Source of the DNA: Metabacillus niabensis
GTDB taxonomy: Bacteria; Bacillota; Bacilli; Bacillales; Bacillaceae
Assembly (NCBI RefSeq): GCF_020524345.1
Contig: NZ_JAIVLH010000012.1
Coordinates: forward strand, 62,001 to 126,000
Direction of reading: 5' to 3'
Length of the DNA: 64,000 nucleotides
Made by a program: the position numbers and the translations under genes. The notes under the pieces are model-generated. The model was not told the origin of the DNA and ran no database searches. It saw nothing but the letters and a program-made list of their open reading frames with translations. This document shows positions 55,421 through 64,000 of this stretch, piece after piece (position 1 is the first letter of the stretch; each line of letters begins with the position of its first letter).

Positions 55421-56868
55421 TATGAGAGCATGTTTTTGATGAGTTTTGCATATTTCCCAATGGTTGCAACGGATGTTGTGTATTGGGTTGCGATGGTTGC
55501 TTGAGTTATGGGTTGATTTGCTTCGGTTCTCCATACATATTCCAGTGCAGCTGCCCAGCCTTGATGATTTTGTAATGAGATATTTTCTTTGTAAACTTTT
55601 GTAAGAATACGGAAAGAAAATAAAAACAATTCATCCTGCTTTGAGTGAGCAAATAAAGATTCGGCAATGTGATAGAGTGCAGCTATCTTTTCATGCATGT
55701 GATGATCGTTTGATAAAGCAAACGTTATAAATTCTTTTTCAAGCTGTGATTGCGGTACAGTTGATGATTGGTAGAGCTTGATCTCATTATGATTGTTCGT
55801 TTGAACGGCAAGAAAAATTGCGTAAAGACGCTCTTCAAGTGTCATGCTGCCTACACGATGATTAGCATCCCCTGACACATTCCACGGCTCTGAGCCTTCT
55901 TTCTCTTTGTTTTCCTTTATGACCCTCTCCCACATTTGTTCAGCAAATGTCACATTTCCTGTAAAATATGCGGAATATGATAACCAGTAATAAAAGACTT
56001 CATCACCTTCAAAGCCTTGTTTATAGAGAGAGCGAAGCCACTTGTAAGCAAGCGGATAATGCCCGACCAATGCAAAAGTTGCTCCAAGCTTATAGCGGTG
56101 TTCTAATAAAAGCGGATGTACTGTTGATAATACCTTTGCGATTTCTTCAACCTTTTCGTCCTGGCGTTCATAATAATAAAAAACTAATAAATTACAGTAT
56201 GCATGAAGGTTGCCGGGGTTCTGTTCAAGAACTGTTTGCAAGTATTGTTTGGCTTTATCCACTTCCCCTACATAAAAATAAGCCAGGGATAAATTATTGT
56301 GTGCCGACCAAAATTCAGGATATTCTTCAACAATTTCTTCAAGTAATGTGATAGCCTCTTCAAACTGGCTTGTTTCCAGAAGAGATTTGGCTGCATCTTG
56401 TTTTAAAATCAAATCATCAGGATCTTTTAAAAATGGTTCCTCATCATCATCTTCCATTGTTAAGAGATCGATCAAATCTTCATTTTCCTCAATAAATTCA
56501 CCATACGGATCGATTCTTGAATACTCTGTTGCACATTTATATGCTTCCTGAAATAATCCAAGATGTGCGTAATTGTTTGCCATAAAGTAGTGACATTCCG
56601 TCATTTCTTTATCAAGTTCATCAAGTATATATGAAAGCAATTCATTTGATTGACTGTATTTTCCCATATCTGTGTAGATCGTCGCGAGCTGGGAGAGCTT
56701 ACCTGAATCCATTGGATCCAACTCAACAGCCTTTTGTAGATATTTACTTGCTTTTTGATAGTTTTGCTCTCGGTATGCCTTAAGACCTTTATTATAATAA
56801 TATTGTCCATCTTGGAGAAACGGGACAACCTGTGCGTTTTTTTGTTGTTTGCTCAATTGTTTTCCCAC
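55420..56868 (-). CDS. yvcD: TPR-repeat protein YvcD
   Basis: This protein of about 482 aa carries tetratricopeptide repeats, clear at about residues 25-100 (YYYNKGLKAYREQNYQKASK, YLQKAVELDPMDSGKLSQLA) and at about 180-260 (EAITLLEEIVEEYPEFWSAH, AKQYLQTVLEQNPGN). TPRs mediate protein binding. I prefer the GTG at 56868, 6 nt after TGGAGG, over the ATG at 56886 that would place that site inside the gene. It precedes trxB as yvcD does in B. subtilis. Partner unknown. Confidence 0.82.
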   Translation of the reverse strand: MGKQLSKQQKNAQVVPFLQDGQYYYNKGLKAYREQNYQKASKYLQKAVELDPMDSGKLSQLATIYTDMGKYSQSNELLSYILDELDKEMTECHYFMANNYAHLGLFQEAYKCATEYSRIDPYGEFIEENEDLIDLLTMEDDDEEPFLKDPDDLILKQDAAKSLLETSQFEEAITLLEEIVEEYPEFWSAHNNLSLAYFYVGEVDKAKQYLQTVLEQNPGNLHAYCNLLVFYYYERQDEKVEEIAKVLSTVHPLLLEHRYKLGATFALVGHYPLAYKWLRSLYKQGFEGDEVFYYWLSYSAYFTGNVTFAEQMWERVIKENKEKEGSEPWNVSGDANHRVGSMTLEERLYAIFLAVQTNNHNEIKLYQSSTVPQSQLEKEFITFALSNDHHMHEKIAALYHIAESLFAHSKQDELFLFSFRILTKVYKENISLQNHQGWAAALEYVWRTEANQPITQATIATQYTTSVATIGKYAKLIKNMLS

Positions 56869-57056
56869 TGAAATCCTCCATTTCATTCATTTCACCGTAC
56901 GTAAGTATACCACAAGATATGCTTTCAAAATAGTGGGTAAATGTAAAGACGATACATATTCCACTTTTGGAAAATTACTTCCAAATTCCAAAATGGCAAA
57001 TATTCATTTTAAAAGAGTGAAGAATAGAAATAGATCAAGATCAGGAGGATGTATAA

Positions 57057-58076
57057 ATGGACCAAAAAGAATTATCACCTCACCATATTGAGCTTACCTC
57101 TTCGGAAATCGGGGCATTGTGGGCTTCATATATGTCGGAAAGTGCGAGCAAGCCAGTCTTACTCTACTTTAATCAAATTGTCGAGGATTCCGAAATAAAA
57201 GAACTTATCGACACTGCTTTAGCGAAGTGTACTGAACATATTTCAACATTAACTAAGCTTTTTGCTAAAGAAACATACCCGCTTCCTATCGGTTTTTCAG
57301 AGCGGGATGTAAACATGGATGCACCAAGATTGTTTTCTGATTCTTTTATCCTCTATTTTCTCCGTAATTTTGGAAAAGCTGCGATTGCAGCAGATGGCAT
57401 GGCGCTTACGATGTCTGCACGGAAAGATATACGTGAACTCTATTATCACTATTTAACTGAGGCTTGCGAAGTTGAGGATATGGCAAAAGAAATAGAGCTT
57501 TCCAAAGGATTATTTGTACGCACACCATACCTGTCAAAACCTGATAAAGCAACGATGGTAGAAAGTCAGGGATTTCTCCGCGGTTGGTTTGGGGAAAGAC
57601 GTACGTTAACCGCCACTGAAATTTCCCATATCTCAATGAATTATTCGAACAATGCACTAGGAAAAACATTACTAATGGGTTTTTCTCAAACAGCCGCAAC
57701 AGAAGAATTAAGAAGTCATTTTGTTCGGGGAATTAACATTGCCGGTTCGATTATGGAAACTCTGAGACGACTTCTCGAGGAATGTTCATTGCCATCACCA
57801 GCTACATGGGACACAGAGGTAACAGATTCCACCGTTTCTCCATTTTCAGATAAATTAATGCTTTTTCATGTTAACTCTCTAAATGCAATTGGTCTAGGGA
57901 ATATTGGAGGATCTTTAGCATTATCTTTACGCCGTGACTTATCTGCCAAATACCTGAAAATGATGAAAGATATTGGATCATATGCAGAAGATTCCGCTAA
58001 CATTATGATTAAAAACAGTTGGTTTGAGCGTCCGCCTCAAGCGATAAATCGGGATTACTTATCAAAAAAGCATTAA
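57057..58076 (+). CDS. DUF3231 protein (paralogue 3)
   Basis: This 339-aa tandem DUF3231 protein is the third in the window and the most diverged (EIGALWASYMSESASKPVLL, LPIGFSERDVNMDAPRLFSD, ATEISHISMNYSNNALGKTL, WFERPPQAINRD). The two-halves design is kept. AGGAGGAT lies 9 nt before the ATG. It stands alone, convergent with the histidine operon. Function unknown. Confidence 0.78.
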   Translation: MDQKELSPHHIELTSSEIGALWASYMSESASKPVLLYFNQIVEDSEIKELIDTALAKCTEHISTLTKLFAKETYPLPIGFSERDVNMDAPRLFSDSFILYFLRNFGKAAIAADGMALTMSARKDIRELYYHYLTEACEVEDMAKEIELSKGLFVRTPYLSKPDKATMVESQGFLRGWFGERRTLTATEISHISMNYSNNALGKTLLMGFSQTAATEELRSHFVRGINIAGSIMETLRRLLEECSLPSPATWDTEVTDSTVSPFSDKLMLFHVNSLNAIGLGNIGGSLALSLRRDLSAKYLKMMKDIGSYAEDSANIMIKNSWFERPPQAINRDYLSKKH

Positions 58077-58081
58077 ATGAA

Positions 58082-58123
58082 AAGAGGACTGTCCTCACCC
58101 TAAAGAATGAGACAGGCCTCTTC
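58082..58123. terminator. Shared terminator of the DUF3231 gene and the histidine operon
   Basis: AAGAGGaCTGTC and GACAGgCCTCTT form a stem with a CTCACCCTAAAGAAT-type loop. CGTTATTTC follows on the plus strand and CTTTTCATTTAATG on the minus strand. The U-tracts are modest. Confidence 0.6.
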
Positions 58124-58124
58124 G

Positions 58125-58751
58125 TTATTTCCCGATATGTCGTTCTTCAAGCACCTTTAATACATCATCCAGCGGAAGCTTTTGTTCACGCAATAACACC
58201 ATTAAGTGAAACAATAGATCTGCAACTTCCCATTTTAACTCACCATGATCACGGTTTTTTGCCGCAATGATCACTTCTCCTGCTTCCTCACCGACCTTCT
58301 TTAAAATCTTATCAACACCTTCGGTAAAGAGATATGTCGTATAAGATCCTTCCGGAAGCTCACTTTCACGCTCGGCAATCAATGTTTCCAATGTATTTAG
58401 AATCTGGAAACGATCTTGTGGTGCTTGTACTTCCTGCTTATCAATTGTTTCACTAAAACATGTGTAGGCACCTGTATGGCATGCCGGTCCTTCAGGTTGA
58501 ACAAGTACTAAAATCGCGTCCTGATCACAATCATATCTCATCTCCACAACTGTTTGCGTGTTTCCGCTTGTTGCACCTTTATGCCACAACTCTTGACGTG
58601 AACGGCTGTAGAACCAAGTTTCCTTTGTTTCGATCGTTTTTTTAAACGATTCTTCATTCATATAAGCTAATGTTAAAACTTCCTTGCTAACTGCATCTTG
58701 CACGATGGCAGGCACTAAGCCGTTTTGATCAAATTTAATCGATTCTATCAT
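58125..58751 (-). CDS. hisIE: HisIE, phosphoribosyl-AMP cyclohydrolase / phosphoribosyl-ATP pyrophosphatase
   Basis: This 208-aa fusion does steps 2 and 3 of histidine synthesis. The HisI half (about 1-110) has [32 protein letters not shown] and [12 protein letters not shown] with the metal Cys/Asp residues. The HisE half (about 118-208) has [17 protein letters not shown] and LLFHLMVLL. It is last in the operon and overlaps hisF by 4 nt. Confidence 0.96.
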   Translation of the reverse strand: MIESIKFDQNGLVPAIVQDAVSKEVLTLAYMNEESFKKTIETKETWFYSRSRQELWHKGATSGNTQTVVEMRYDCDQDAILVLVQPEGPACHTGAYTCFSETIDKQEVQAPQDRFQILNTLETLIAERESELPEGSYTTYLFTEGVDKILKKVGEEAGEVIIAAKNRDHGELKWEVADLLFHLMVLLREQKLPLDDVLKVLEERHIGK

Positions 58752-59506
58752 CGTACATTCACCCCCTGTTGATCTAAATATGCTTTTACTTCTTTCACAG
58801 ATGTTTCTTTATAGTGGAAAATGGATGCGGCCAATGCTGCATCAGCTTTTCCTTCTTGAAAGGCATGTAAAAAGTGTTCGGCATTTCCTGCACCACCAGA
58901 GGCAATGACAGGAACAGTTACCGCTTCACTGACAGCCTTATTTAAAGCAAGATTGAAGCCGCTTTTTTCTCCATCACTGTCCATGCTTGTTAATAGAATT
59001 TCACCAGCACCACGCTTCACAGCTTCCCTGGCCCACTCGACGACTTCCCATTTTGTTGCATTTCTGCCGCCATGTGTGAAGACTCTCCAGCTGCCTAACT
59101 GATCGTCGTATTTGGCATCAATAGCAACAACTATACACTGTGAACCGAAAAAGCTGGCACCTTCTGTAATTAAATCAGGATTCAATAATGCAGCCGTGTT
59201 AAGAGATACTTTATCAGCTCCGGCACGCAGGATACGTTTCATATCTTCCAATGAGTTGATTCCTCCGCCAACTGTAAACGGGATTGCAAGCTGTGCTGCC
59301 ACCTGTTCCACAACATCAACCATTGTTTTCCGTCCTTCGTGTGAAGCAGAAATATCTAAGAAAACGAGCTCATCAGCCCCTTCTTTATCATAAAACTTTG
59401 CCAGCTCTACAGGATCTCCGGCATCTCGTAACCCTAAAAATTGAATTCCTTTGACCACACGGCCTTCCTTCACATCAAGACACGGAATAATACGCTTTGT
59501 AATCAT
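58748..59506 (-). CDS. hisF: Imidazole glycerol phosphate synthase, cyclase subunit HisF
   Basis: This 252-aa (beta/alpha)8 barrel forms the imidazole ring with HisH. Catalytic Asp11 is in [15 protein letters not shown]; the second Asp is in VVAIDAKYD. Phosphate loops [10 protein letters not shown] and [11 protein letters not shown] are present. It overlaps its neighbours by 4 nt at both ends. Confidence 0.96.
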   Translation of the reverse strand: MITKRIIPCLDVKEGRVVKGIQFLGLRDAGDPVELAKFYDKEGADELVFLDISASHEGRKTMVDVVEQVAAQLAIPFTVGGGINSLEDMKRILRAGADKVSLNTAALLNPDLITEGASFFGSQCIVVAIDAKYDDQLGSWRVFTHGGRNATKWEVVEWAREAVKRGAGEILLTSMDSDGEKSGFNLALNKAVSEAVTVPVIASGGAGNAEHFLHAFQEGKADAALAASIFHYKETSVKEVKAYLDQQGVNVR

Positions 59507-60240
59507 GATGATGCGCCTACCTTTAATGCGTCTGGTAAACTAAATTGATTTGTATATAAGGCTTTTCCAACGATCGCTCCTGCCACACCTGTTTGTTTGT
59601 TTTCAGAAAGAGTTTCCAAGTCCTTTAGAGAGCTGACGCCACCTGAAGCAATGACTTGTTTACCAGTTGCTTTTGCCATCTCCACAACTGCCTCCACATT
59701 TGGACCAGACAGCATGCCATCTGTTGCAATATCTGTAAAAATGAACACTTCAGCACCAGCATTTGCAAGCTCTTTTCCAAGATCTGTTGCTTTTACATTT
59801 GATGTATTCAACCAGCCTTCTGTCGAGACATAACCGTCTTTTGCATCGATTCCGATCGCGATTTTCTCACCATATGTAGCAAGCATCTTTTTCACGAACT
59901 CAGGATTTGAAATGGCTGCACTTCCTAAAATCACCCGGTCTACGCCATTTGAAAGATAATACTCAACATCTTCCTCCGTACGAATTCCGCCGCCAATTTG
60001 GATTTTCGCTGATAGTTTCACAGCTGCATCAATAACATGCTGATGATTTACAAGCTTGCCTTCCTTTGCACCATCTAAATCAACCATGTGAATCCAGTTT
60101 GCTCCTTGATCATCAAATTGTTTTGCCATATCGAAAGGAGAATCGCCATAAACCGTTTCCTTGTTATAATCTCCTTGAAGCAATCGAACACATTTCCCGC
60201 CGCGCATATCGATTGCAGGATAAATAATAAACTGACTCAT
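59503..60240 (-). CDS. hisA: Phosphoribosylformimino-AICAR isomerase HisA
   Basis: This 245-aa (beta/alpha)8 barrel carries the Amadori rearrangement before HisF/HisH. The catalytic Asp is in [19 protein letters not shown], with [31 protein letters not shown] and [12 protein letters not shown] following. It overlaps hisH and hisF by 4 nt, giving a tight coupling with the subunits of the next enzyme. Confidence 0.96.
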   Translation of the reverse strand: MSQFIIYPAIDMRGGKCVRLLQGDYNKETVYGDSPFDMAKQFDDQGANWIHMVDLDGAKEGKLVNHQHVIDAAVKLSAKIQIGGGIRTEEDVEYYLSNGVDRVILGSAAISNPEFVKKMLATYGEKIAIGIDAKDGYVSTEGWLNTSNVKATDLGKELANAGAEVFIFTDIATDGMLSGPNVEAVVEMAKATGKQVIASGGVSSLKDLETLSENKQTGVAGAIVGKALYTNQFSLPDALKVGASS

Positions 60241-60866
60241 CGTTTTTCTCCCTCCACCAGGTTAATATAGTTTTCTAAAATCGCCAGACCTAACTCACTG
60301 CTTTTTTCCGGGTGAAATTGTGTTCCGTACACATTTCCGCGTCCCACAACAGCAGGCACCTCAACACTATAGCTTGCCGTCGCCAACAATGTATCCTCAT
60401 CAGCAGCATCCACAAAATACGAGTGAACGAAATAAGCATAACCACTGGATATTCCCGCTAACAATGGGCTCTCATTTCGAATCGTCAAATCGTTCCAGCC
60501 CATATGTGGTACCTTGAATGATTCACCTTTTACAGACTCAGGAATCCGAATGACCCGGCCAGATAAAAGAGAAAGTCCCTTTGCTTCACCATTTTCAATA
60601 CTTTCATCAAATAATAGCTGCATCCCAAGGCAAATACCTAATAATGGCTTTCCTTCTGAAACAACTTTTTGAACGAACTGAGTTAAGCCTGTTTCATTAA
60701 GAATTTCCATAGCATCTTTGAATGAGCCAACCCCTGGTAAAATATAGCCGTCAGCTTTGGCAAGTGCTTCTTGATCACTTGTCATAATATACTCAGCATC
60801 CATCCGTTCCAACGCTTTGCTGACACTGTACAGATTTCCCATACCATAATCAATGATTGCAATCAT
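60237..60866 (-). CDS. hisH: Imidazole glycerol phosphate synthase, glutaminase subunit HisH
   Basis: This 209-aa class I glutamine amidotransferase feeds ammonia to HisF. Cys79 ([12 protein letters not shown]) with His185 and Glu187 (TQFHPEKSS) forms the triad. The N-terminal [18 protein letters not shown] and the oxyanion strand [11 protein letters not shown] are typical. Its ATG is 2 nt after the hisB stop. Confidence 0.96.
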   Translation of the reverse strand: MIAIIDYGMGNLYSVSKALERMDAEYIMTSDQEALAKADGYILPGVGSFKDAMEILNETGLTQFVQKVVSEGKPLLGICLGMQLLFDESIENGEAKGLSLLSGRVIRIPESVKGESFKVPHMGWNDLTIRNESPLLAGISSGYAYFVHSYFVDAADEDTLLATASYSVEVPAVVGRGNVYGTQFHPEKSSELGLAILENYINLVEGEKR

Positions 60867-60868
60867 GC

Positions 60869-61459
60869 TTATAACATCCCTTTCGTTGAAGGAAGCTTTC
60901 CTTCCATACGTGGATCAACCATTGTTGCTTCATCAAGCGCTCTCGCTAATGCTTTGAAAATTGCTTCAATAATATGGTGTGTGTTACGGCCATAGTGAAC
61001 AATAACATGTAAATTCATACGAGCCTCTAATGCAAACTTCCAAAGAAATTCATGGACATTTTCAGTATCAAATGTTCCAACTTTTGTACTTGGAAGTTCT
61101 CCTCTGTATTCAAGATGCGGACGGTTGCTCAAATCAACAACAACCTGTGCCAATGCTTCATCCATCGGAACAAATGCACTTCCATAGCGCTTAATTCCTC
61201 TTTTATCACCCAATGCTTCACGGATAGCCTGCCCTAAGCAAATGCCGATGTCCTCTGTTGTATGGTGATCATCAATTTCAACATCACCATTTGCATCAAC
61301 TGATAAATCAAATTGCCCGTGCTTTGTAAAAAGGTCAAGCATATGGTCCATAAATGGTACATCCGTTTTTAAAGAAGATTGACCTGTCCCGTCAATAGAA
61401 AAGGACAAGGAAATTTGTGTTTCCTTTGTATCACGTTTAATTGAAGCTGTTCTTGTCAT
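60869..61459 (-). CDS. hisB: Imidazoleglycerol-phosphate dehydratase HisB
   Basis: This 196-aa monofunctional dehydratase (no phosphatase domain) binds two Mn ions through [10 protein letters not shown] and [20 protein letters not shown], with [16 protein letters not shown] and the [14 protein letters not shown] block between. It follows hisD by 11 nt. Confidence 0.96.
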   Translation of the reverse strand: MTRTASIKRDTKETQISLSFSIDGTGQSSLKTDVPFMDHMLDLFTKHGQFDLSVDANGDVEIDDHHTTEDIGICLGQAIREALGDKRGIKRYGSAFVPMDEALAQVVVDLSNRPHLEYRGELPSTKVGTFDTENVHEFLWKFALEARMNLHVIVHYGRNTHHIIEAIFKALARALDEATMVDPRMEGKLPSTKGML

Positions 61460-61470
61460 TTCGTTTCCTC

Positions 61471-62739
61471 CTATTTAAGCCTTTCTTCCATTGCACGCGC
61501 ATGTGCTTCCAAGCCTTCTAATCTTGCTAACTTTGCCACTTTTTCGTAGTTGTTGTGGAATGCTTTCTCGCTATATTGGATAATGCTCGATTTTTTCATA
61601 AAATCATCAACATTCAATGGACTTGAAAAACGAGCTGTTCCGTTTGTTGGTAACACATGGTTCGGTCCTGCAAAATAATCACCAACAGGCTCTGAGCTAT
61701 AACGACCAAGGAAAATTGCTCCCGCATGGCGGATTTCATTAAGGCTTGCTAATGGATTTTCCGTTAGAACTTCAAGATGTTCCGGTGCAAGCTCGTTGAC
61801 AACCGCAATCGCTGTTTCAAGATCTTCAGCAACATAAATATGTCCATATGCTTCAATTGAAGCCTTCGCGATTTCTTTTCTCGGTAATAATTCGACTTGT
61901 CGCTCCACTTCAGCTTTTACTTCTTCAGCCTGCTTCATTGAAGTTGTCACAAGGATGCTTGATGCCTGTTTATCATGTTCTGCCTGTGATAAAAGATCTG
62001 CCGCAATTTCATTCGCTTTCGCGGTTTCATCACTTAGAACAACAATTTCACTCGGTCCAGCAATCATATCGATATCAACGTTTCCAAAGACTTCTCGCTT
62101 TGCCAAGGCTACGAAAATATTTCCTGGACCCATAATTTTATCTACGGCAGCGATTGTTTCCGTTCCATATGCTAACGCTGCAATCGCCTGGGCTCCCCCG
62201 ACTTTATAAATCTCTTCAATACCAAGTTCTTTAGCAGCAACAAGGACCCCTGCCGGTAGTGTTCCTTCTTGATTTGGCGGTGAAACAAGGACAATTCGCT
62301 TTACACCTGCAACTTGTGCTGGAATGACATTCATTAAAACAGATGAAGGATATGCCGCTGTTCCACCCGGTACATACACACCGACTGCATCAAGTGCGGT
62401 GATTTTTTGCCCAAGCATTGTTCCTTCTTCATTAAAGCTAAACCATGATTCACGCTTTTGTTTTTCATGGAAAGAACGAATATTAGCTGCAGCTTCGCGG
62501 ATGATGTCTACTAATTCTTGATCTAAAGCTTCATAGGCTGCTGCATATTCAGCTTCTGTTACTTTCAAGGAATCTAGTAAAACACGATCAAATTTTTCTG
62601 TATAGGAAAATAGAGCGGCATCTCCTTGTCCGCGTACATCCGATATGATGGATTGAACAATTTTCCGTTGTTCCTCTGTCCCCGTATCAATCGTTCGTCT
62701 TAAACTAACCTTTTTATCTGTAATGGTTGTAATTTTCAT
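61471..62739 (-). CDS. hisD: Histidinol dehydrogenase HisD
   Basis: This 422-aa Zn enzyme does the last two steps of the pathway. Seen are [65 protein letters not shown] and the catalytic Glu-His in [12 protein letters not shown]. It is 3 nt after hisG. Confidence 0.97.
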   Translation of the reverse strand: MKITTITDKKVSLRRTIDTGTEEQRKIVQSIISDVRGQGDAALFSYTEKFDRVLLDSLKVTEAEYAAAYEALDQELVDIIREAAANIRSFHEKQKRESWFSFNEEGTMLGQKITALDAVGVYVPGGTAAYPSSVLMNVIPAQVAGVKRIVLVSPPNQEGTLPAGVLVAAKELGIEEIYKVGGAQAIAALAYGTETIAAVDKIMGPGNIFVALAKREVFGNVDIDMIAGPSEIVVLSDETAKANEIAADLLSQAEHDKQASSILVTTSMKQAEEVKAEVERQVELLPRKEIAKASIEAYGHIYVAEDLETAIAVVNELAPEHLEVLTENPLASLNEIRHAGAIFLGRYSSEPVGDYFAGPNHVLPTNGTARFSSPLNVDDFMKKSSIIQYSEKAFHNNYEKVAKLARLEGLEAHARAMEERLK

Positions 62740-62742
62740 TGA

Positions 62743-63372
62743 TTAGCCCCCAATGACCTTTGATAGTCGCTCAACTAATTCATCAATCGGTTCATCCTTC
62801 ATACGATAGCTTACCGGATTTACGATTAATCGCGATGTAATGTGGCAAATATGCTCAAGCTCGACTAACCCGTTTTCTTTTAATGTTCTTCCTGTTGACA
62901 CAATATCAACGATCCGCTCTGCCAATCCGATTAAAGGTGCAAGCTCGATTGATCCATTTAACTTAATAATTTCCACCTGTTCACCTTGCTCGCGGAAGTA
63001 GCTTGATGCTACCTTTGGATATTTTGTAGCCACTTTAGGCGCAACATTGGAGATTTTTGTATCAGGAAGACCAGCAACTGCTAAATAGCACTCACTGATT
63101 TTCAGATCAAGTACCTCATACACATCCCGATCTTCTTCAAGCATGACGTCTTTTCCGGCAATTCCAACATCTGCTACCCCATGCTCAACATATGTCACAA
63201 CATCCATCGGCTTCGCTAAAATGAAGCGGATATTTTCGTTTGGAACATCCAAAATTAATTTTCTGGATTCATCGAACTCGGGAGGAAGCTGATAGCCTGC
63301 ATTGCGAAGCATATCTGCTGCTTCTTCAAAAATTCTTCCTTTTGGCATCGCAATTGTTAACTGTTGACTCAT
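62743..63372 (-). CDS. hisG: ATP phosphoribosyltransferase HisG (short form)
   Basis: This 209-aa enzyme starts histidine synthesis and is the feedback-controlled step. It is the short form, lacking the C-terminal regulatory domain, so it needs HisZ. Motifs are [17 protein letters not shown] at the start, [20 protein letters not shown] and [16 protein letters not shown] (phosphoribosyl-pyrophosphate loop). The ATG at 63372 fits AAAGGAGG 12 nt upstream; the longer frame overlaps hisZ. The hisZ stop is two bases before the ATG. Confidence 0.95.
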   Translation of the reverse strand: MSQQLTIAMPKGRIFEEAADMLRNAGYQLPPEFDESRKLILDVPNENIRFILAKPMDVVTYVEHGVADVGIAGKDVMLEEDRDVYEVLDLKISECYLAVAGLPDTKISNVAPKVATKYPKVASSYFREQGEQVEIIKLNGSIELAPLIGLAERIVDIVSTGRTLKENGLVELEHICHITSRLIVNPVSYRMKDEPIDELVERLSKVIGG

Positions 63373-63373
63373 C

Positions 63374-64000
63374 TTACAGCTCCTCCTTTCGAGAACCAAT
63401 AAAATAACTTACTTCTTCAAATTTTTTTGTATATGCATCAACATCTTTAATACCGGTAATATCCTGCATGACAACTCGTTTATTTGATTGTCTTAGCTCT
63501 GTTGCAAAGATAATTGCCTCAGCACGACGTTCTTGACTGTATATCACACATTGAAGTGTTGCTTCTTCTGTAACGTTAAGGGCTTCGATTAAACGATCCA
63601 GGTGCAGACCAAACCCTGTTGCAGGTGCCGCACGGTTGAACTTTTCAAATAAGTGGTCATAGCGTCCGCCATTTCCAATCGGAAATCCAACATTATCTGC
63701 ATACACTTCAAATAAAACACCTGTGTAATAGCTCATATGGCTGACGATATTTAAATCAAGTTTTAGATAGTCTGTTACTTGATATGCTTCAAGTGCACTC
63801 CAAATTTGTGAGATTTCTTCTAAAGAGCTAAGAGCTTCCTGTGAGGTAACAAGTTCTTTCGCTTCATTTACTTTTTCAATGCCTCCACGAAGTGTTAATA
63901 GAGTAAACAAACGCTCTTTATCAATAGAGGATAAAGGTAAGCTTTTTACATGCTCGCGGTAGCCTACATAGTTTTTCTCATACAGGAATCGTCTTAACAC
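63374..64000 (-). CDS. hisZ: ATP phosphoribosyltransferase regulatory subunit HisZ (5' end outside the window)
   Basis: About 208 C-terminal codons are visible of a histidyl-tRNA-synthetase-like protein usually near 390 aa. It shows [31 protein letters not shown] and [15 protein letters not shown], the synthetase fold without aminoacylation function. It activates the short HisG. The N-terminal part and the operon promoter lie beyond the right edge. Confidence 0.94.
   Translation of the reverse strand: MLRRFLYEKNYVGYREHVKSLPLSSIDKERLFTLLTLRGGIEKVNEAKELVTSQEALSSLEEISQIWSALEAYQVTDYLKLDLNIVSHMSYYTGVLFEVYADNVGFPIGNGGRYDHLFEKFNRAAPATGFGLHLDRLIEALNVTEEATLQCVIYSQERRAEAIIFATELRQSNKRVVMQDITGIKDVDAYTKKFEEVSYFIGSRKEEL

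Overview
The window is chromosomal DNA of an AT-rich, endospore-forming member of the Bacillaceae. The pointers are SigA-type promoters, strong AGGAGG ribosome-binding sites, a Crh paralogue of HPr, a cggR-gap-pgk-tpiA-gpmI-eno cluster, a clpP gene with a CtsR box, a Spo0E-like peptide, and a tmRNA whose tag reads GKSNNNLALAA, close to the tag I recall for Bacillus/Priestia megaterium. Species is not determined.

Layout. (1) 1-4300: an iron/metal block with two FecCD siderophore permeases, the heme monooxygenase HmoA, a DUF454 membrane protein and a TerC-type metal exporter. Two Fur boxes mark it. (2) 4793-18942: accessory metabolism with a PhzF protein, a DMT exporter, a CocE hydrolase-TetR-BCCT transporter module, and a six-gene locus (NitT/TauT-type ABC importer, two cytosine-deaminase-like amidohydrolases, FadR-type regulator) that looks like uptake and breakdown of an unidentified nitrogen heterocycle. 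(3) 19001-29500: a sortase-anchored GH5 cellulase with a CcpA cre site, a ykkC-family (probably NDP-I) riboswitch in front of a Nudix hydrolase, MgtC, a Spo0E-like peptide, GNAT, AraC, EamA, two DUF3231 proteins, DUF3243, and a junction joining remnants of a MocR regulator and a tautomerase. (4) 29597-36300: the ssrA locus. An intact tmRNA is followed by a second copy of its 3' end, preceded by what looks like the 3' half of a group I intron, plus a decayed LAGLIDADG endonuclease. Then come smpB, rnr, est, secG and a frameshifted NERD gene flanked by short-repeat arrays. (5) 36372-45583: lower glycolysis with its repressor CggR and operator, a glutaredoxin-like protein and sigma-54. (6) 45938-48666: a DHA2 efflux pump with its TetR repressor and three operators, a small wHTH-like protein and tRNA-Arg. 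(7) 49078-56868: clpP, crh, whiA, yvcK, rapZ, yvcI, trxB and a TPR protein. (8) 57057-64000: a third DUF3231 gene and the histidine operon (hisZ, cut by the window edge, through hisIE).

How the genes work together. The FecCD pair and HmoA form an iron-acquisition response under Fur. The ABC importer, amidohydrolases and FadR regulator are co-directional and closely spaced, with a near-perfect 30-bp palindrome upstream. Glycolytic genes are controlled at the CggR operator, and a terminator separates cggR-gap from pgk-tpiA-gpmI-eno. The clpP and crh-whiA-yvcK-rapZ blocks are housekeeping.

Beyond genes, the window holds four arrays of a degenerate ~20-bp repeat built on (A)ATCGnnnATA, and two pairs or singles of larger structured intergenic repeats. 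The signals most worth pursuing are the ssrA/group I intron scar, the amidohydrolase locus, the riboswitch-Nudix pair and the short-repeat arrays.
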